Shown here: piece by piece, positions 26,474-35,027 of the stretch | Layout: the number at the start of each line of letters is the position of its first letter | Position numbering within the stretch: position 1 is the stretch's first letter | NCBI RefSeq assembly: GCF_014697585.1 | Contig: NZ_JACJSB010000003.1 | Span: 185,613-249,612, forward strand | Length of the DNA: 64,000 nucleotides | DNA from: Dolichospermum sp. FACHB-1091 | GTDB taxonomy: Bacteria > Cyanobacteriota > Cyanobacteriia > Cyanobacteriales > Nostocaceae | Direction: 5' to 3' | Program-made: the position numbers and the translations under genes | The notes under the pieces: model-generated | What the model was told of the DNA's origin: nothing | Database searches by the model: none | The model's input: only the letters and a program-made list of their open reading frames with translations

Positions 26474-26977
26474 ATGAATTATCTTGTTGCTGTATTATCA
26501 GATCGTATCCAAGCCGAAGCCGCCGATTTAGCTTTAGAAAAAGAAGGCATAAATGGGACTATTCTTGGTAGAGGTTATAAAAGTGCTGATGAATTTGGTT
26601 TAATTGATCCCAAAGAAGAAGCAAAAAAACAAGTAAAATTAATGGCGATTTGGTTAGTCCCATTTGGCTTTTTTTCCGGTTTTACTTTCAGTTTGATTAC
26701 TGGTTTAGATACCTTTGCTTGGGCTGGAGAAATCGGTAATCACGTAATCGGCGGAATTTTGGGTGCTGGTAGCGGGGCTATGGGTAGTGTATTTGTGGGG
26801 GGTGGTGTTGGTTTGTTTGAGGGTGGTGGTGATGCTTTACCCTATCGTAATCGCTTAGATGCGGGTAAGTATTTAATTGTCGTCCAAGGTTCGGAAACTC
26901 TGACCCGTCAAGCTACTCGGATTTTAAGGCAGTTTGACCCAGAAAATATTCAAGGTTATGCTGCTGTAACTAAATAA
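26474..26977 (+). CDS. Conserved membrane protein with glycine-rich hairpin
   Basis: 167 residues. A cytoplasmic alpha/beta start (MNYLVAVLSDRIQAEAADLA) is followed by one hydrophobic helix (MAIWLVPFGFFSGFTFSLITG, about 57-77) and a very Gly-rich second segment (HVIGGILGAGSGAMGSVFVGGGVG, about 95-118) that looks like a glycine-zipper membrane hairpin. It ends with KYLIVVQGSETLTRQATRIL, a ferredoxin-like strand-helix unit also seen in stress-associated general membrane proteins. The function is unknown. Confidence 0.75.
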   Translation: MNYLVAVLSDRIQAEAADLALEKEGINGTILGRGYKSADEFGLIDPKEEAKKQVKLMAIWLVPFGFFSGFTFSLITGLDTFAWAGEIGNHVIGGILGAGSGAMGSVFVGGGVGLFEGGGDALPYRNRLDAGKYLIVVQGSETLTRQATRILRQFDPENIQGYAAVTK

Positions 26978-27130
26978 TTAATCTGAATTACAGCGAATTT
27001 CAGGTAAATGAACCACGGTTTTTGTTTCGCGCAATCTCTCTTAGAGATCCCGAAGGGTAGGCGCAAAGTAGGAAACACGCAAAGGAAGAAGGTAATCAAA
27101 GTTTGGTTTAAATCGCCGAAAACTGCTGTA

Positions 27131-27240
27131 AGTAGGTGAACGGAAAAAAACCGACATAAGTAACGAAAAGTAAAGTGGCCCAAAACCTCTTCCCTGTTCC
27201 CTCACTATAAGGACAATTTTTAACGCCAACCTACTTAGCT
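27131..27240 (-). repeat. Dispersed 111-bp repeat, copy 2 (inverted)
   Basis: Reverse complement matches 16684-16794 nearly throughout. It lies in the 750-base gap between the Gly-rich membrane protein and the amino-acid permease gene. The two copies face each other around a 10-kb segment that contains the CBS kinase and kaiABC. Short flanking motifs (CGCAAAGTAGGAAACACGCA at about 27060) belong to other dispersed repeats. Nothing coding is supported in 26980-27500. Confidence 0.88.
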
Positions 27241-27560
27241 TGTGAGCATTTAATAGGAAGAGGAGTCAAACCAGAATATCTCAACGATGATAAACTGGGG
27301 AGGGTCATGGATAAACTATGTTTTTAATACCAAATCAATGTCAAATTAACCGATGAATTAACGTAAAATCCTTGCCATATCAGGATTTTCGGGTTTGGTA
27401 AAATAATTTAGTATAAGAAGTACCGAAGAGCCATAAATTTTGAAATAATACCAATTGCACAGAATTATCAGCAATTTATATATCTAAAGGGGGACTGGAT
27501 TAAACCACTTTAAATATTATATATTAAATAGCCCGATTACCCTACCGGACTTTAGCTCCA

Positions 27561-27597
27561 AATCCTCTTTTGTCATTACCCGACAAGAGGGGTTTTA
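27561..27597 (+). terminator. Orphan terminator-like hairpin, possible end of a small RNA
   Basis: CCTCTTTTGTC, loop ATTACCC, GACAAGAGG, then GGTTTTATT: a stem with a two-base bulge followed by a short T-run on the plus strand. The nearest plus-strand gene ends at 26977, 580 bases away, so the hairpin may end an unannotated transcript starting near 27450-27510. No known small-RNA signature was recognised. Confidence 0.4.
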
Positions 27598-27729
27598 TTC
27601 ACTTTTGAATATTAATTATGTAGATGATCACCAAAAACTAGTATGTTGGTCTAAGCCAAAGCGAACAAACTCCAGAAAGAAAATATTAGGTTTTCTCGCA
27701 TCATTTTATTAACCGGAAATTAGTCATTT

Positions 27730-29040
27730 TTAGGATTTATATATTGAAAAAAATTGTCTACCTATAAGAAAGATTCCGCCCATAATGATGAATATTAATG
27801 TTATTTTTCCTCCCGGAACTAGGGTTTGATGGTTACTATGGAAAAATTCTGGATTTTGACTTTGTTTCCAACTCATTAATGCTGGCATAATTCCTGCTAA
27901 AATAGAAATACTAAACGTACCTGTGTATTCTAAAGCCTGGAAAAATATGGTGGGATTAAATGTTCCTAAACTTAAAGGTGGAAGCAATACCAAGGAATAA
28001 AGAGGTAAACGAGAAATTTCGCTTTTAGTAATCAAAGAAATATCTTTAAAAAAATCCGTTAAACCGTAGGTAATACCAATAAATGATGTGACAATGGCAA
28101 ATTCTGAAAAAATTGATAATAACATTGCAAACCATTCTCCAGAAGCACCATTGCGGAGGATTTTTAATGGGTCAAATATCCTCTCATTTCCTGGACTAAG
28201 TTGTACAATATCTGGAGTCACGCAGCCTAAAATAACCGCATTCCAAGCCAAAAACATCAAGAGTGGAATCACAGAACCAATAATAATAGATTGACGAATT
28301 TTGGGAATATCTCCTTCTAATTGAGTCACAACCAAGGGGATAACAGAATGGTAGAACATGGCCACATATATAACAGCAAGAGAACCACCAATAGCAGTCC
28401 AATTTTGGACTAAGAATTGAGAGCTTTGGATTTGGCTTCCTCCTAATAATAATAAACCCACAAAGGCCATGAGTAAAATAATGGTAAATATTTCATTTAA
28501 TTTTTCAATAAAGTTATTTTTTCCCCAATAAATCATGCTACCAAATATTAGGGAAAAACTCACTGTTCCTGCCCAAGGAGGTAAAATATTTTCTAACTTC
28601 CAAACTTGGTTAACTGTCGTTGTTAAAACTTCTCCACCTTTAGTCATATATGCCACTAACAAAGCATAGTGATTAAATAAGTATGCGACTCCAGCAATTC
28701 TCGCTCCAACTTTACCAAGAATCTTTTCTATAATTGCTAATAAGCCTAAATGGGGAATACCCTCAACTCGCATGATATTTAAAGTCACTTCCGCAATTAT
28801 TAAACCAGATATTAAAGTATAAAACCATACAAAAATAATGGCAATTGTAGATGGTATAATACCGGATGGTAAGGTTACTGCTGGTAGTCCAATAATTCCA
28901 GCCCCAACAGTAGTTCCCACAATTAAAGCTGTATTTCCTAAAACACTACCTGGTTGATGTTGAAATTTATTACCATCAAATTCTAGATGAGAAAATAATC
29001 GTGTTACCGCTTGGTGATCTTGTTTTTCTTGTCCAATCAT
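27730..29040 (-). CDS. Aromatic amino-acid permease (HAAAP: Mtr/TnaB/TyrP family)
   Basis: About 436 residues from ATG at 29040; a TTG at 29070 is possible. Eleven or so hydrophobic helices. The first, GNTALIVGTTVGAGIIGLPA, is the signature of the aromatic amino-acid transporter family with its unwound Gly-rich helix. It would import Trp or Tyr (or a related amino acid) by proton symport across the plasma membrane. The N-terminal 50 residues are hydrophilic and longer than in Escherichia coli members. Upstream lies the AAA ATPase in the same direction with an 84-base gap. Confidence 0.85.
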   Translation of the reverse strand: MIGQEKQDHQAVTRLFSHLEFDGNKFQHQPGSVLGNTALIVGTTVGAGIIGLPAVTLPSGIIPSTIAIIFVWFYTLISGLIIAEVTLNIMRVEGIPHLGLLAIIEKILGKVGARIAGVAYLFNHYALLVAYMTKGGEVLTTTVNQVWKLENILPPWAGTVSFSLIFGSMIYWGKNNFIEKLNEIFTIILLMAFVGLLLLGGSQIQSSQFLVQNWTAIGGSLAVIYVAMFYHSVIPLVVTQLEGDIPKIRQSIIIGSVIPLLMFLAWNAVILGCVTPDIVQLSPGNERIFDPLKILRNGASGEWFAMLLSIFSEFAIVTSFIGITYGLTDFFKDISLITKSEISRLPLYSLVLLPPLSLGTFNPTIFFQALEYTGTFSISILAGIMPALMSWKQSQNPEFFHSNHQTLVPGGKITLIFIIMGGIFLIGRQFFSIYKS

Positions 29041-29124
29041 AAACTCAAAACTAATTGTTGCTCTTCTCAATACAGTTATACCAGATACCCGACTTCTAAT
29101 ATCAGTCGAAGATATAATAAGTGA

Positions 29125-30327
29125 TTAAACGAACTTCTTGACAAACTCACACATTAAATCTACTCTACCTTTGCGTAACATGGCTGGATCTAATCTTTCA
29201 GTGGTATTACAAGTCATTAATACTACTAACTTCTGCTTCATTTGAATGCCAGATTCATCAATTATACTCTGGTATAATGTGCCATCTAATAAGGCTAAAA
29301 TATGCTCAGTTTTGTTATTATATTGTGCCACTTCTGAAGCCCGATCTTGAGCTAGATTATCAGCTTCGTTGATGATAATACAAATGCGTTCTAAATATGT
29401 TGGGGGGACGAAGTTGGTAATAGCATCATGATCTAAAATGAAAATTACATATCCTAAAGGGACAAGAATTTCTTTAGCTATACTCTGGGTCCATGCTGTT
29501 TTTCCTGTACCTGGTGCGCCATGAACTACAACTGCTAATTGGTTTTGATTTAGAATTGTTTGTTGAACTAAGTCGCTAAAATTTTGGATGTCTTGGGGAA
29601 ATGTCCGCAATGGATATTGACTATGAACTTTCCCCACCCGACTTTGATATCCACTCAGCATTACTGCTAAATCATAGGTCGCTTTATTAATTAAAGGTTT
29701 CATATTTTGGGACATTAAAGTATAATTCCTTCTGCCCCTTTCATAGGCTTCAATTTGTAACCAAATATCATGTTTTGACCAATAAGCATAAACTGTATTT
29801 ACCACATCTAATCTTTCCCAGTTCACAAATTTTTCTACGGGAAAATAAAAGTCTCTTTCTGAGTAATATTGAGTGATAATATCAGGACGTTCTAATAATT
29901 TTAAGACTCGGAGAACGGTGATTTCTTGCAGAAGATTCAGCACATAATCAATAGGAATACTATTACGGCTCACAAATTGTACAAGAGGTGTTTCTGTACT
30001 CAAAATGTCTTTATGGCGCTGTTCTGGAGTGAGCATATCTGGTGTGATATAATTCCAAAATTTCTGAAATTCACCACGAGTATAATCCGAGGCTAAATTT
30101 AAAATATTTGCCCACCAAGCATATTCTTTTCTAGCTAAAGCATCAGCATAATAACTGACTAGATTAATACTTTTCTGGGTTAATTCCTGAGTATCATGGA
30201 ATAAAATTTTCCCGAAATATTCCCAATCAAAATCTCTTTGAAATGGCCGCCAACCGCTAGATAATAAGTTTTGACAGTTTTTATTGGTGTTATTACTTTC
30301 GTTAGTTCTGAAATAGTCAAAATCCAT
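29125..30327 (-). CDS. AAA-family ATPase
   Basis: 400 residues. Residues 1-240 are a helical region without known motifs (YAWWANILNLASDYTRGEFQKFW). The AAA module follows: Walker A HGAPGTGKTAW at about 267-277, Walker B-like ICIIINEADNL (Asn replaces the usual Asp before the catalytic Glu), and sensor 1 LMTCNTTERLDPAMLRKGRVD with a polar Asn and possible Arg finger. Such proteins remodel or load other proteins; the N-terminal domain would select the client. Nothing nearby identifies that client. The gene starts about 435 bases from the response regulator on the other strand. Confidence 0.82.
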   Translation of the reverse strand: MDFDYFRTNESNNTNKNCQNLLSSGWRPFQRDFDWEYFGKILFHDTQELTQKSINLVSYYADALARKEYAWWANILNLASDYTRGEFQKFWNYITPDMLTPEQRHKDILSTETPLVQFVSRNSIPIDYVLNLLQEITVLRVLKLLERPDIITQYYSERDFYFPVEKFVNWERLDVVNTVYAYWSKHDIWLQIEAYERGRRNYTLMSQNMKPLINKATYDLAVMLSGYQSRVGKVHSQYPLRTFPQDIQNFSDLVQQTILNQNQLAVVVHGAPGTGKTAWTQSIAKEILVPLGYVIFILDHDAITNFVPPTYLERICIIINEADNLAQDRASEVAQYNNKTEHILALLDGTLYQSIIDESGIQMKQKLVVLMTCNTTERLDPAMLRKGRVDLMCEFVKKFV

Positions 30328-30763
30328 AATTTAAATTATTCTCTGCTGAGACAATGATGCACAATTTTTTGTTACAGCCATTATTGGTAATATATTATAT
30401 TCCCAAATGGTACTCGTGTCAACTATTCTACTCATAATTTAGCTATTTGAGCAATATTATTTAGTATTTAGCAAAATTATCTCCTGTCTGCTGGGTTAAA
30501 AATTAAATAGTAACTCCATGGTTAGTAAAAATAAAAACAATAAACCCTATTTCTCGAAGAAGTAGGATGATAAATTTGTTGATTTTTGTAAATAAATTTA
30601 TTAGCAGTTTTGCATATAATCAAAATATATCTACTAAAAGGATTAAAACTGGATTTTTGTTTCCCGTTCCAATTACTGAAGATAAACAACCAATGAGAAT
30701 TTGTGGGTTCGTCCGTTCTACTCATAAAAACGACTACTCCCTATTAACTACTCTGGAGAAGAG
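30328..30763. other. Gap of about 435 bases between divergent genes; nothing firm
   Basis: Very AT-rich. It must hold the promoters of the AAA ATPase (minus) and of the single-domain response regulator (plus). Short frames on both strands at 30522-30773 have poor coding character and overlap each other. GGAGAAGAG at 30755-30763 is the ribosome-binding site for the gene at 30764. Confidence 0.5.
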
Positions 30764-31210
30764 ATGTATTTAGCACATTCATTTATGAGTGATGAAAAAC
30801 GACAAAAACATCAACAGCCTTTGGTTTTAGCAGTAGAAGATAATGATGACAGTCTATTGCTAATGAGCTATACCCTAGAATTATTAGGTTGTCGATCTAT
30901 TTGTCAAAAAGAAAGTTCAAGAACGCTATTTATGGCTAAGGAGTATCAGCCTGATTTAATTTTATTGGATATTTTCTTACCAGGTATGAGTGGGTTAGAT
31001 GTTATTCAATATCTCAAGGGAGAATCATTAACTTGTCATATTCCTGTAGTTGCTGTCACGGTGTTGACTGGAACTGAAGATAAAAAAAGTATTCTCAAGG
31101 CTGGTTTTGATGATTACATTAGTAAACCCTATATGATCGAGGAATTAGAAGCAATTATTCGGCGGTTACTAGGTAGAAAATTTCAGCTATGTTCGGTTTC
31201 AAGAATATAG
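30764..31210 (+). CDS. Single-domain response regulator
   Basis: 148 residues, one receiver domain only. Acidic pocket VEDNDD at about 24-29, phospho-acceptor in LILLDIFLPGMSG (Asp near 70), Thr/Val switch region and SKPY with the conserved Lys. ATG 30764 is chosen because GGAGAAGAG sits directly upstream; the internal ATG at 30785 lacks this. With no output domain it probably acts by protein contact or phosphotransfer, like CheY-type proteins fed by the hybrid kinases next door, which are on the opposite strand and convergent. Confidence 0.88.
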   Translation: MYLAHSFMSDEKRQKHQQPLVLAVEDNDDSLLLMSYTLELLGCRSICQKESSRTLFMAKEYQPDLILLDIFLPGMSGLDVIQYLKGESLTCHIPVVAVTVLTGTEDKKSILKAGFDDYISKPYMIEELEAIIRRLLGRKFQLCSVSRI

Positions 31211-31212
31211 CA

Positions 31213-31246
31213 GGGAATAGGGAATAGGGAATAGGAAATAGGGAAT
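31213..31246. repeat. Tandem heptanucleotide repeat (GGGAATA)
   Basis: About four and a half copies of GGGAATA, one with a G-to-A change, right after the response-regulator stop and before the convergent kinase gene. Typical Nostocales short tandem repeat. Confidence 0.85.
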
Positions 31247-31279
31247 CAGGTTCAAAGTCCTTGTATTTATTAATGGTAA

Positions 31280-32395
31280 TCAAGTGACCTTGGGTAATCT
31301 GACTGTGAATGTGCTACCTTTACCAAGTTCTGAAGAAAGTTCCATTTTACCTCCATGGGCTTCGACAATACATTGTGAAAGATGTAGTCCTAAACCACTA
31401 CCTGATCTTTTATTCCTTCCCTGGCGAAATCGCTCAAAAATTGTTCCTTGATCTTCGGCTGCAATACCATAGCCTGTATCTTGAACTTCGATGATTATTT
31501 GACTTGGATGATTGGTTGGGGATAAGGTTTCAAAAATGCGGACTTCTATGCTACCTGTATCGGTAAATTTGATAGCATTAGCAATGAGATTACTGAATAC
31601 TCGTCTTAATTCTAAGCGATCGCCGTTAACAATTCCTCCATTATTTCCTGTTTGGTTTAATTCATGAGGATATAATTTTAGAATTAAGTTTTTCTCAACT
31701 GCTAAGGGACTGAGTTCACCCACTACTTCAGTGGCGATTTCCATGAGGTTACACGATTCCCTGTTTAAGCTTTTCTTCCCAGCTTCAAAACGGTAAACTT
31801 CTAGGAGAGTATTCACCATTTCTAGGAGATTTTGATTGCTACGAATTATCATATTAATTGCTTGTTTCATTTCTGGAGAAATCTCGCCAAAGACTTCTTG
31901 CAAAAATAAATTAAGCATTCGATCAGCAGCGACTAAAGGAGTACGTAAATCATGGGTAAGACGAGAAACAAAATCTTCTCGCTGTAGTGTCATTTTTCGC
32001 TGTTCGTCAATACTGTGCTTTAATCTTAGCAGCGATCGCACTCTTGCTAATAATTCTTCTGTGTCAAAGGGTTTGCGAATAAAATCGTCAGCACCAGCAT
32101 CTAAACCTTCCACAACACTAGATTCGTCAAAAGCTGTCAATAGCAAAATCGGAATATAGTTTATTCCTGGATTATTACGGATTCTTCGCGTCACTTCATA
32201 GCCATTTATTCCTGGCATCATCACATCTAAAATAATTAGATCTGGTTCTAATTCTACCACGTTTTTTAAAGCTGCTTCACCATTAGCAACTGAATCAATA
32301 TGATATCCCTCATACTCTAAAATTGCTTCCACTAAAATCAGATTATCTTTGCTATCATCAACGGACAAAATTCGATCTTTTTTTAGAATAGACAT
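31280..32395 (-). CDS. Receiver-histidine kinase hybrid (REC-HisKA-HATPase)
   Basis: 371 residues. Receiver at 8-125 (SVDDSKDN, LIILDVMMPG with the acceptor Asp, IRKPFD); HisKA with SRLTHDLRTPLVAADR (His near 150); HATPase with NAIKFTDTG, DTGYGIA and GSGLGLHLS. No membrane segment, so cytoplasmic. In this inverted architecture the receiver sits in front of the kinase core and usually regulates it. The gene starts 22 bases after the end of the gene at 32418 in the same direction, so the two form an operon of two receiver-first kinases that could signal in series. Confidence 0.93.
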   Translation of the reverse strand: MSILKKDRILSVDDSKDNLILVEAILEYEGYHIDSVANGEAALKNVVELEPDLIILDVMMPGINGYEVTRRIRNNPGINYIPILLLTAFDESSVVEGLDAGADDFIRKPFDTEELLARVRSLLRLKHSIDEQRKMTLQREDFVSRLTHDLRTPLVAADRMLNLFLQEVFGEISPEMKQAINMIIRSNQNLLEMVNTLLEVYRFEAGKKSLNRESCNLMEIATEVVGELSPLAVEKNLILKLYPHELNQTGNNGGIVNGDRLELRRVFSNLIANAIKFTDTGSIEVRIFETLSPTNHPSQIIIEVQDTGYGIAAEDQGTIFERFRQGRNKRSGSGLGLHLSQCIVEAHGGKMELSSELGKGSTFTVRLPKVT

Positions 32396-32417
32396 AATTA
32401 ATCAACCTTTTAATCAT

Positions 32418-33725
32418 CTACAACTTCAAATGTGTTGAATTTATTGATGCTTTCTTACAGGAATATATAGAATGAAAATGATGCTGATGAGTAGGAGAAA
32501 CTATATTACCTAAATCTGCTATCAAATTTATTTTCCGTGGTAATTCTATTTTAAACATTGAACCGACTCCTAATTGACTTTCGATACATATTTTTCCTCC
32601 CATCATGCGTACTAACGAATCAACAATAGCTAAACCCAAACCTGTACCCGGATATTTACGGCTGATACCTTGATCAACTTGATGGAATGCTGCAAAAATA
32701 TTTTGAAAATCTTGAGGAGCAATACCAATTCCCGTATCTTCTACAGCAATTGTAACTCTATTTTGATGTATTTCTTTGATTTCTACGAAAATATTTCCAG
32801 ATTCTGTAAACTTAATGGCGTTAGAAAGCAAATTCATTAAAATTTGCCGTAATCGCACTGCATCATTAAATACTAATTTATTATCTAAATCTCCTTTGAC
32901 TAGCAAAGATAAATTCTTAGCTTCAGCTAAAGAACGGATTTCTGTCACCGTATTATTAACAACTTCTGATAAATCGAATATTTCTGGCTTGAGTTCTAAT
33001 TTACAGGCTTCTAGGTGAGAAAAGTCCAGAATTTCATTCAGTAACACTAGTAATTTTTTACCATTCTTGAGGATTCGTTCTACCATGTCCATTTGTTGAT
33101 TTGTTAAATTACCAAATTTGGGACGTAATAGAATCTGGGAAAATCCAATAATCGCATTCATTGGGGTTCGTAATTCATGGGATATCGTGGCTAAAAATAA
33201 TGATTTTAACCTTGATATTTCTAAAAATGCGAGGTTGTGTAAATGAATCTGTTGCTGTTGTGCTGCTAATTCTTTGTGCTTGAGAATTAGCTCTTCATGA
33301 CTTTCTTTAAGTTGTTGATTTGCTAACTCTAGCTGCATTTGGGTGCGGTGGATACGAATTACACTTCGTAAAATTTGGGCTATGGTTTCTGAACATAATG
33401 TAGACTTGATAAAATACTCACTAGCACCTGCTTTAATACACTCTCCAGCTATTGCTTCATTTCCTGAATTTATTAAAATTACTAAAGGAACTTTGATGGC
33501 TGAAGAATTTATTTTGTGAATTAATGTTAAGCAATCTTGATTTCGTAAGTGATAGTCGAGAAATATGCAATCATAGTGATTATTGATCAGAGCCGAGAGC
33601 GTGTGATGACTATCTTTGACTTCATCAAGTTCTATACTAATACCTGTTTCACTCAAAGCTAGATTTAATAGCACACGCTCTACTTCATTCTCTTCTACAA
33701 CTAAAATTTTTAGCGTTTCTTCCAT
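32418..33725 (-). CDS. Receiver-histidine kinase hybrid (REC-coiled coil-HisKA-HATPase)
   Basis: 435 residues. Receiver with VVEENEVERV and CIFLDYHLRNQD (acceptor Asp near 56) and IKSTL in place of the usual KP; a coiled coil at about 125-165 (QLELANQQLKESHEELILKH); HisKA LATISHELRTPMNAIIGFS; HATPase with NAIKFTESG, DTGIGIA and GTGLGLAI. The C-terminal 35 residues are Ser/His-rich and not conserved. First gene of the two-gene unit. Homologous in layout to the downstream gene, suggesting an ancient duplication. Confidence 0.92.
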   Translation of the reverse strand: MEETLKILVVEENEVERVLLNLALSETGISIELDEVKDSHHTLSALINNHYDCIFLDYHLRNQDCLTLIHKINSSAIKVPLVILINSGNEAIAGECIKAGASEYFIKSTLCSETIAQILRSVIRIHRTQMQLELANQQLKESHEELILKHKELAAQQQQIHLHNLAFLEISRLKSLFLATISHELRTPMNAIIGFSQILLRPKFGNLTNQQMDMVERILKNGKKLLVLLNEILDFSHLEACKLELKPEIFDLSEVVNNTVTEIRSLAEAKNLSLLVKGDLDNKLVFNDAVRLRQILMNLLSNAIKFTESGNIFVEIKEIHQNRVTIAVEDTGIGIAPQDFQNIFAAFHQVDQGISRKYPGTGLGLAIVDSLVRMMGGKICIESQLGVGSMFKIELPRKINLIADLGNIVSPTHQHHFHSIYSCKKASINSTHLKL

Positions 33726-34304
33726 CGGTTTTTATTTTCACTGTAGTAAAATCAAATACTTTATCTAGTTGAAAATATTGTAAATTAGCAATTAGTTAAC
33801 TGTCTTCACCCATTAGTGAGAGTTGCATGGAAACATTGTGTACCAAAACCTTGGGTATTTTTACTTGAATAATGGTGAAATTTCCAAATAAAAACTACTC
33901 CCCTAGCTGGCAACTGCTATATTTAGTCAATTACAAATTTGGGGATAGTGTTTAACTGTAATTTTTCCAACTCGTCTCAATAATCTCATTTGTTTTGGGA
34001 GAAATATCTATATATCTTTAGCTAGATTTTTACATCTACCCAAATTCAAAAATTGCTGATTTATTATTCCCATTGGTAGATGTTAATTGGTAACAGGATC
34101 GTCTATCCTGAATACGGGTGAGTCAGATGCAACTGTTAAAAAAATGCTTAGAAAAAGTTTTAGTTAGTAAGTTCGTGTAGAATGTATAGAATATAGCTAT
34201 TCATAAAAAACTTCAGAAGCAGGGCGAACAAGCTTTTTTACTACCTATCCCCTCTTACCTCCTGAAACTACCTCAGCAGTAATCCGATTATCATGGGTGT
34301 AACA
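33726..34304. other. Divergent intergenic region, about 570 bases
   Basis: Between two two-component genes on opposite strands. AT-rich with no gene. One short palindrome, AGGAT-CGTCT-ATCCT, at about 34097-34111 could be an operator. Promoters for both directions must be here but none matches a clear consensus. Confidence 0.4.
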
Positions 34305-35027
34305 ATGAGTGAAATTAGTATTCTATTAATCGAAGATCATGATTTAACCCGTATGGGACTCAGAACTGAATTGCAGTTACACGGCGGCTTTAAAGTGATT
34401 GGTGAGGCCGCTAATGCGACTGTTGGATTAAAACTTTTAGAAACGACGAAACCAGATGTGGCTGTGATAGATATTGGTCTACCAGATATGGACGGAATTG
34501 AACTGACACGCAAATTTAGACGTTATCAGGCTGAAACAGGACAATCACAAACCAAAGTCTTGATTTTAACGATGGATAATACAGAAGATTCTGTCTTGGC
34601 GGCCTTCGCAGCAGGGGCAGATTCTTATTATATGAAGGAAACAAGTATTAATAAATTTACTGAAGCTGTACAAGTCACTTTCAGTGGTAACTCTTGGATT
34701 GATCCAGCGATCGCTAATGTGGTATTAAGAAAAGTACGTCAGGGTAGCTCTGCTGACAATCAATCATCCGATAAGCCGAAAACTGTAAAAATCGAGGCTT
34801 TGGAAACAGAATATGAACAAGTTTTAGAAACCTACCCCCTCACCCAACGGGAACTGGAAATTTTAGAATTGATTGTGGGTGGTTGCAGTAATGGACAAAT
34901 TGCAGAAAAATTATATATTACCGTAGGAACGGTAAAAACTCATGTTCGCAATATTTTAAACAAACTCTGTGCTGATGATCGTACTCAAGCAGCAGTTCGG
35001 GCTTTACGTTCTGGCTTGGTAGCTTAA
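34305..35027 (+). CDS. NarL/LuxR-family response regulator
   Basis: About 240 residues from MSEISILLIEDHD; an upstream in-frame ATG at 34293 would add four residues. Receiver domain with EDHDLTRMG, VAVIDIGLPDMDG (acceptor Asp near 56) and MKETS in the Lys region. The C-terminal LuxR helix-turn-helix is TQRELEILELIVGGCSNGQIAEKLYITVGTVKTHVRNIL (about 185-225), a DNA-binding output domain. It would activate or repress transcription when phosphorylated. Divergent from the receiver-kinase pair at 31280-33725, which could be its input. Ends one base before the convergent gene at 35028. Confidence 0.92.
   Translation: MSEISILLIEDHDLTRMGLRTELQLHGGFKVIGEAANATVGLKLLETTKPDVAVIDIGLPDMDGIELTRKFRRYQAETGQSQTKVLILTMDNTEDSVLAAFAAGADSYYMKETSINKFTEAVQVTFSGNSWIDPAIANVVLRKVRQGSSADNQSSDKPKTVKIEALETEYEQVLETYPLTQRELEILELIVGGCSNGQIAEKLYITVGTVKTHVRNILNKLCADDRTQAAVRALRSGLVA

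Noticed and set aside
30567..30773. Plus-strand frame before the single-domain response regulator
   Set aside because: It overlaps the well-supported start of the regulator at 30764 and has a low-quality translation.
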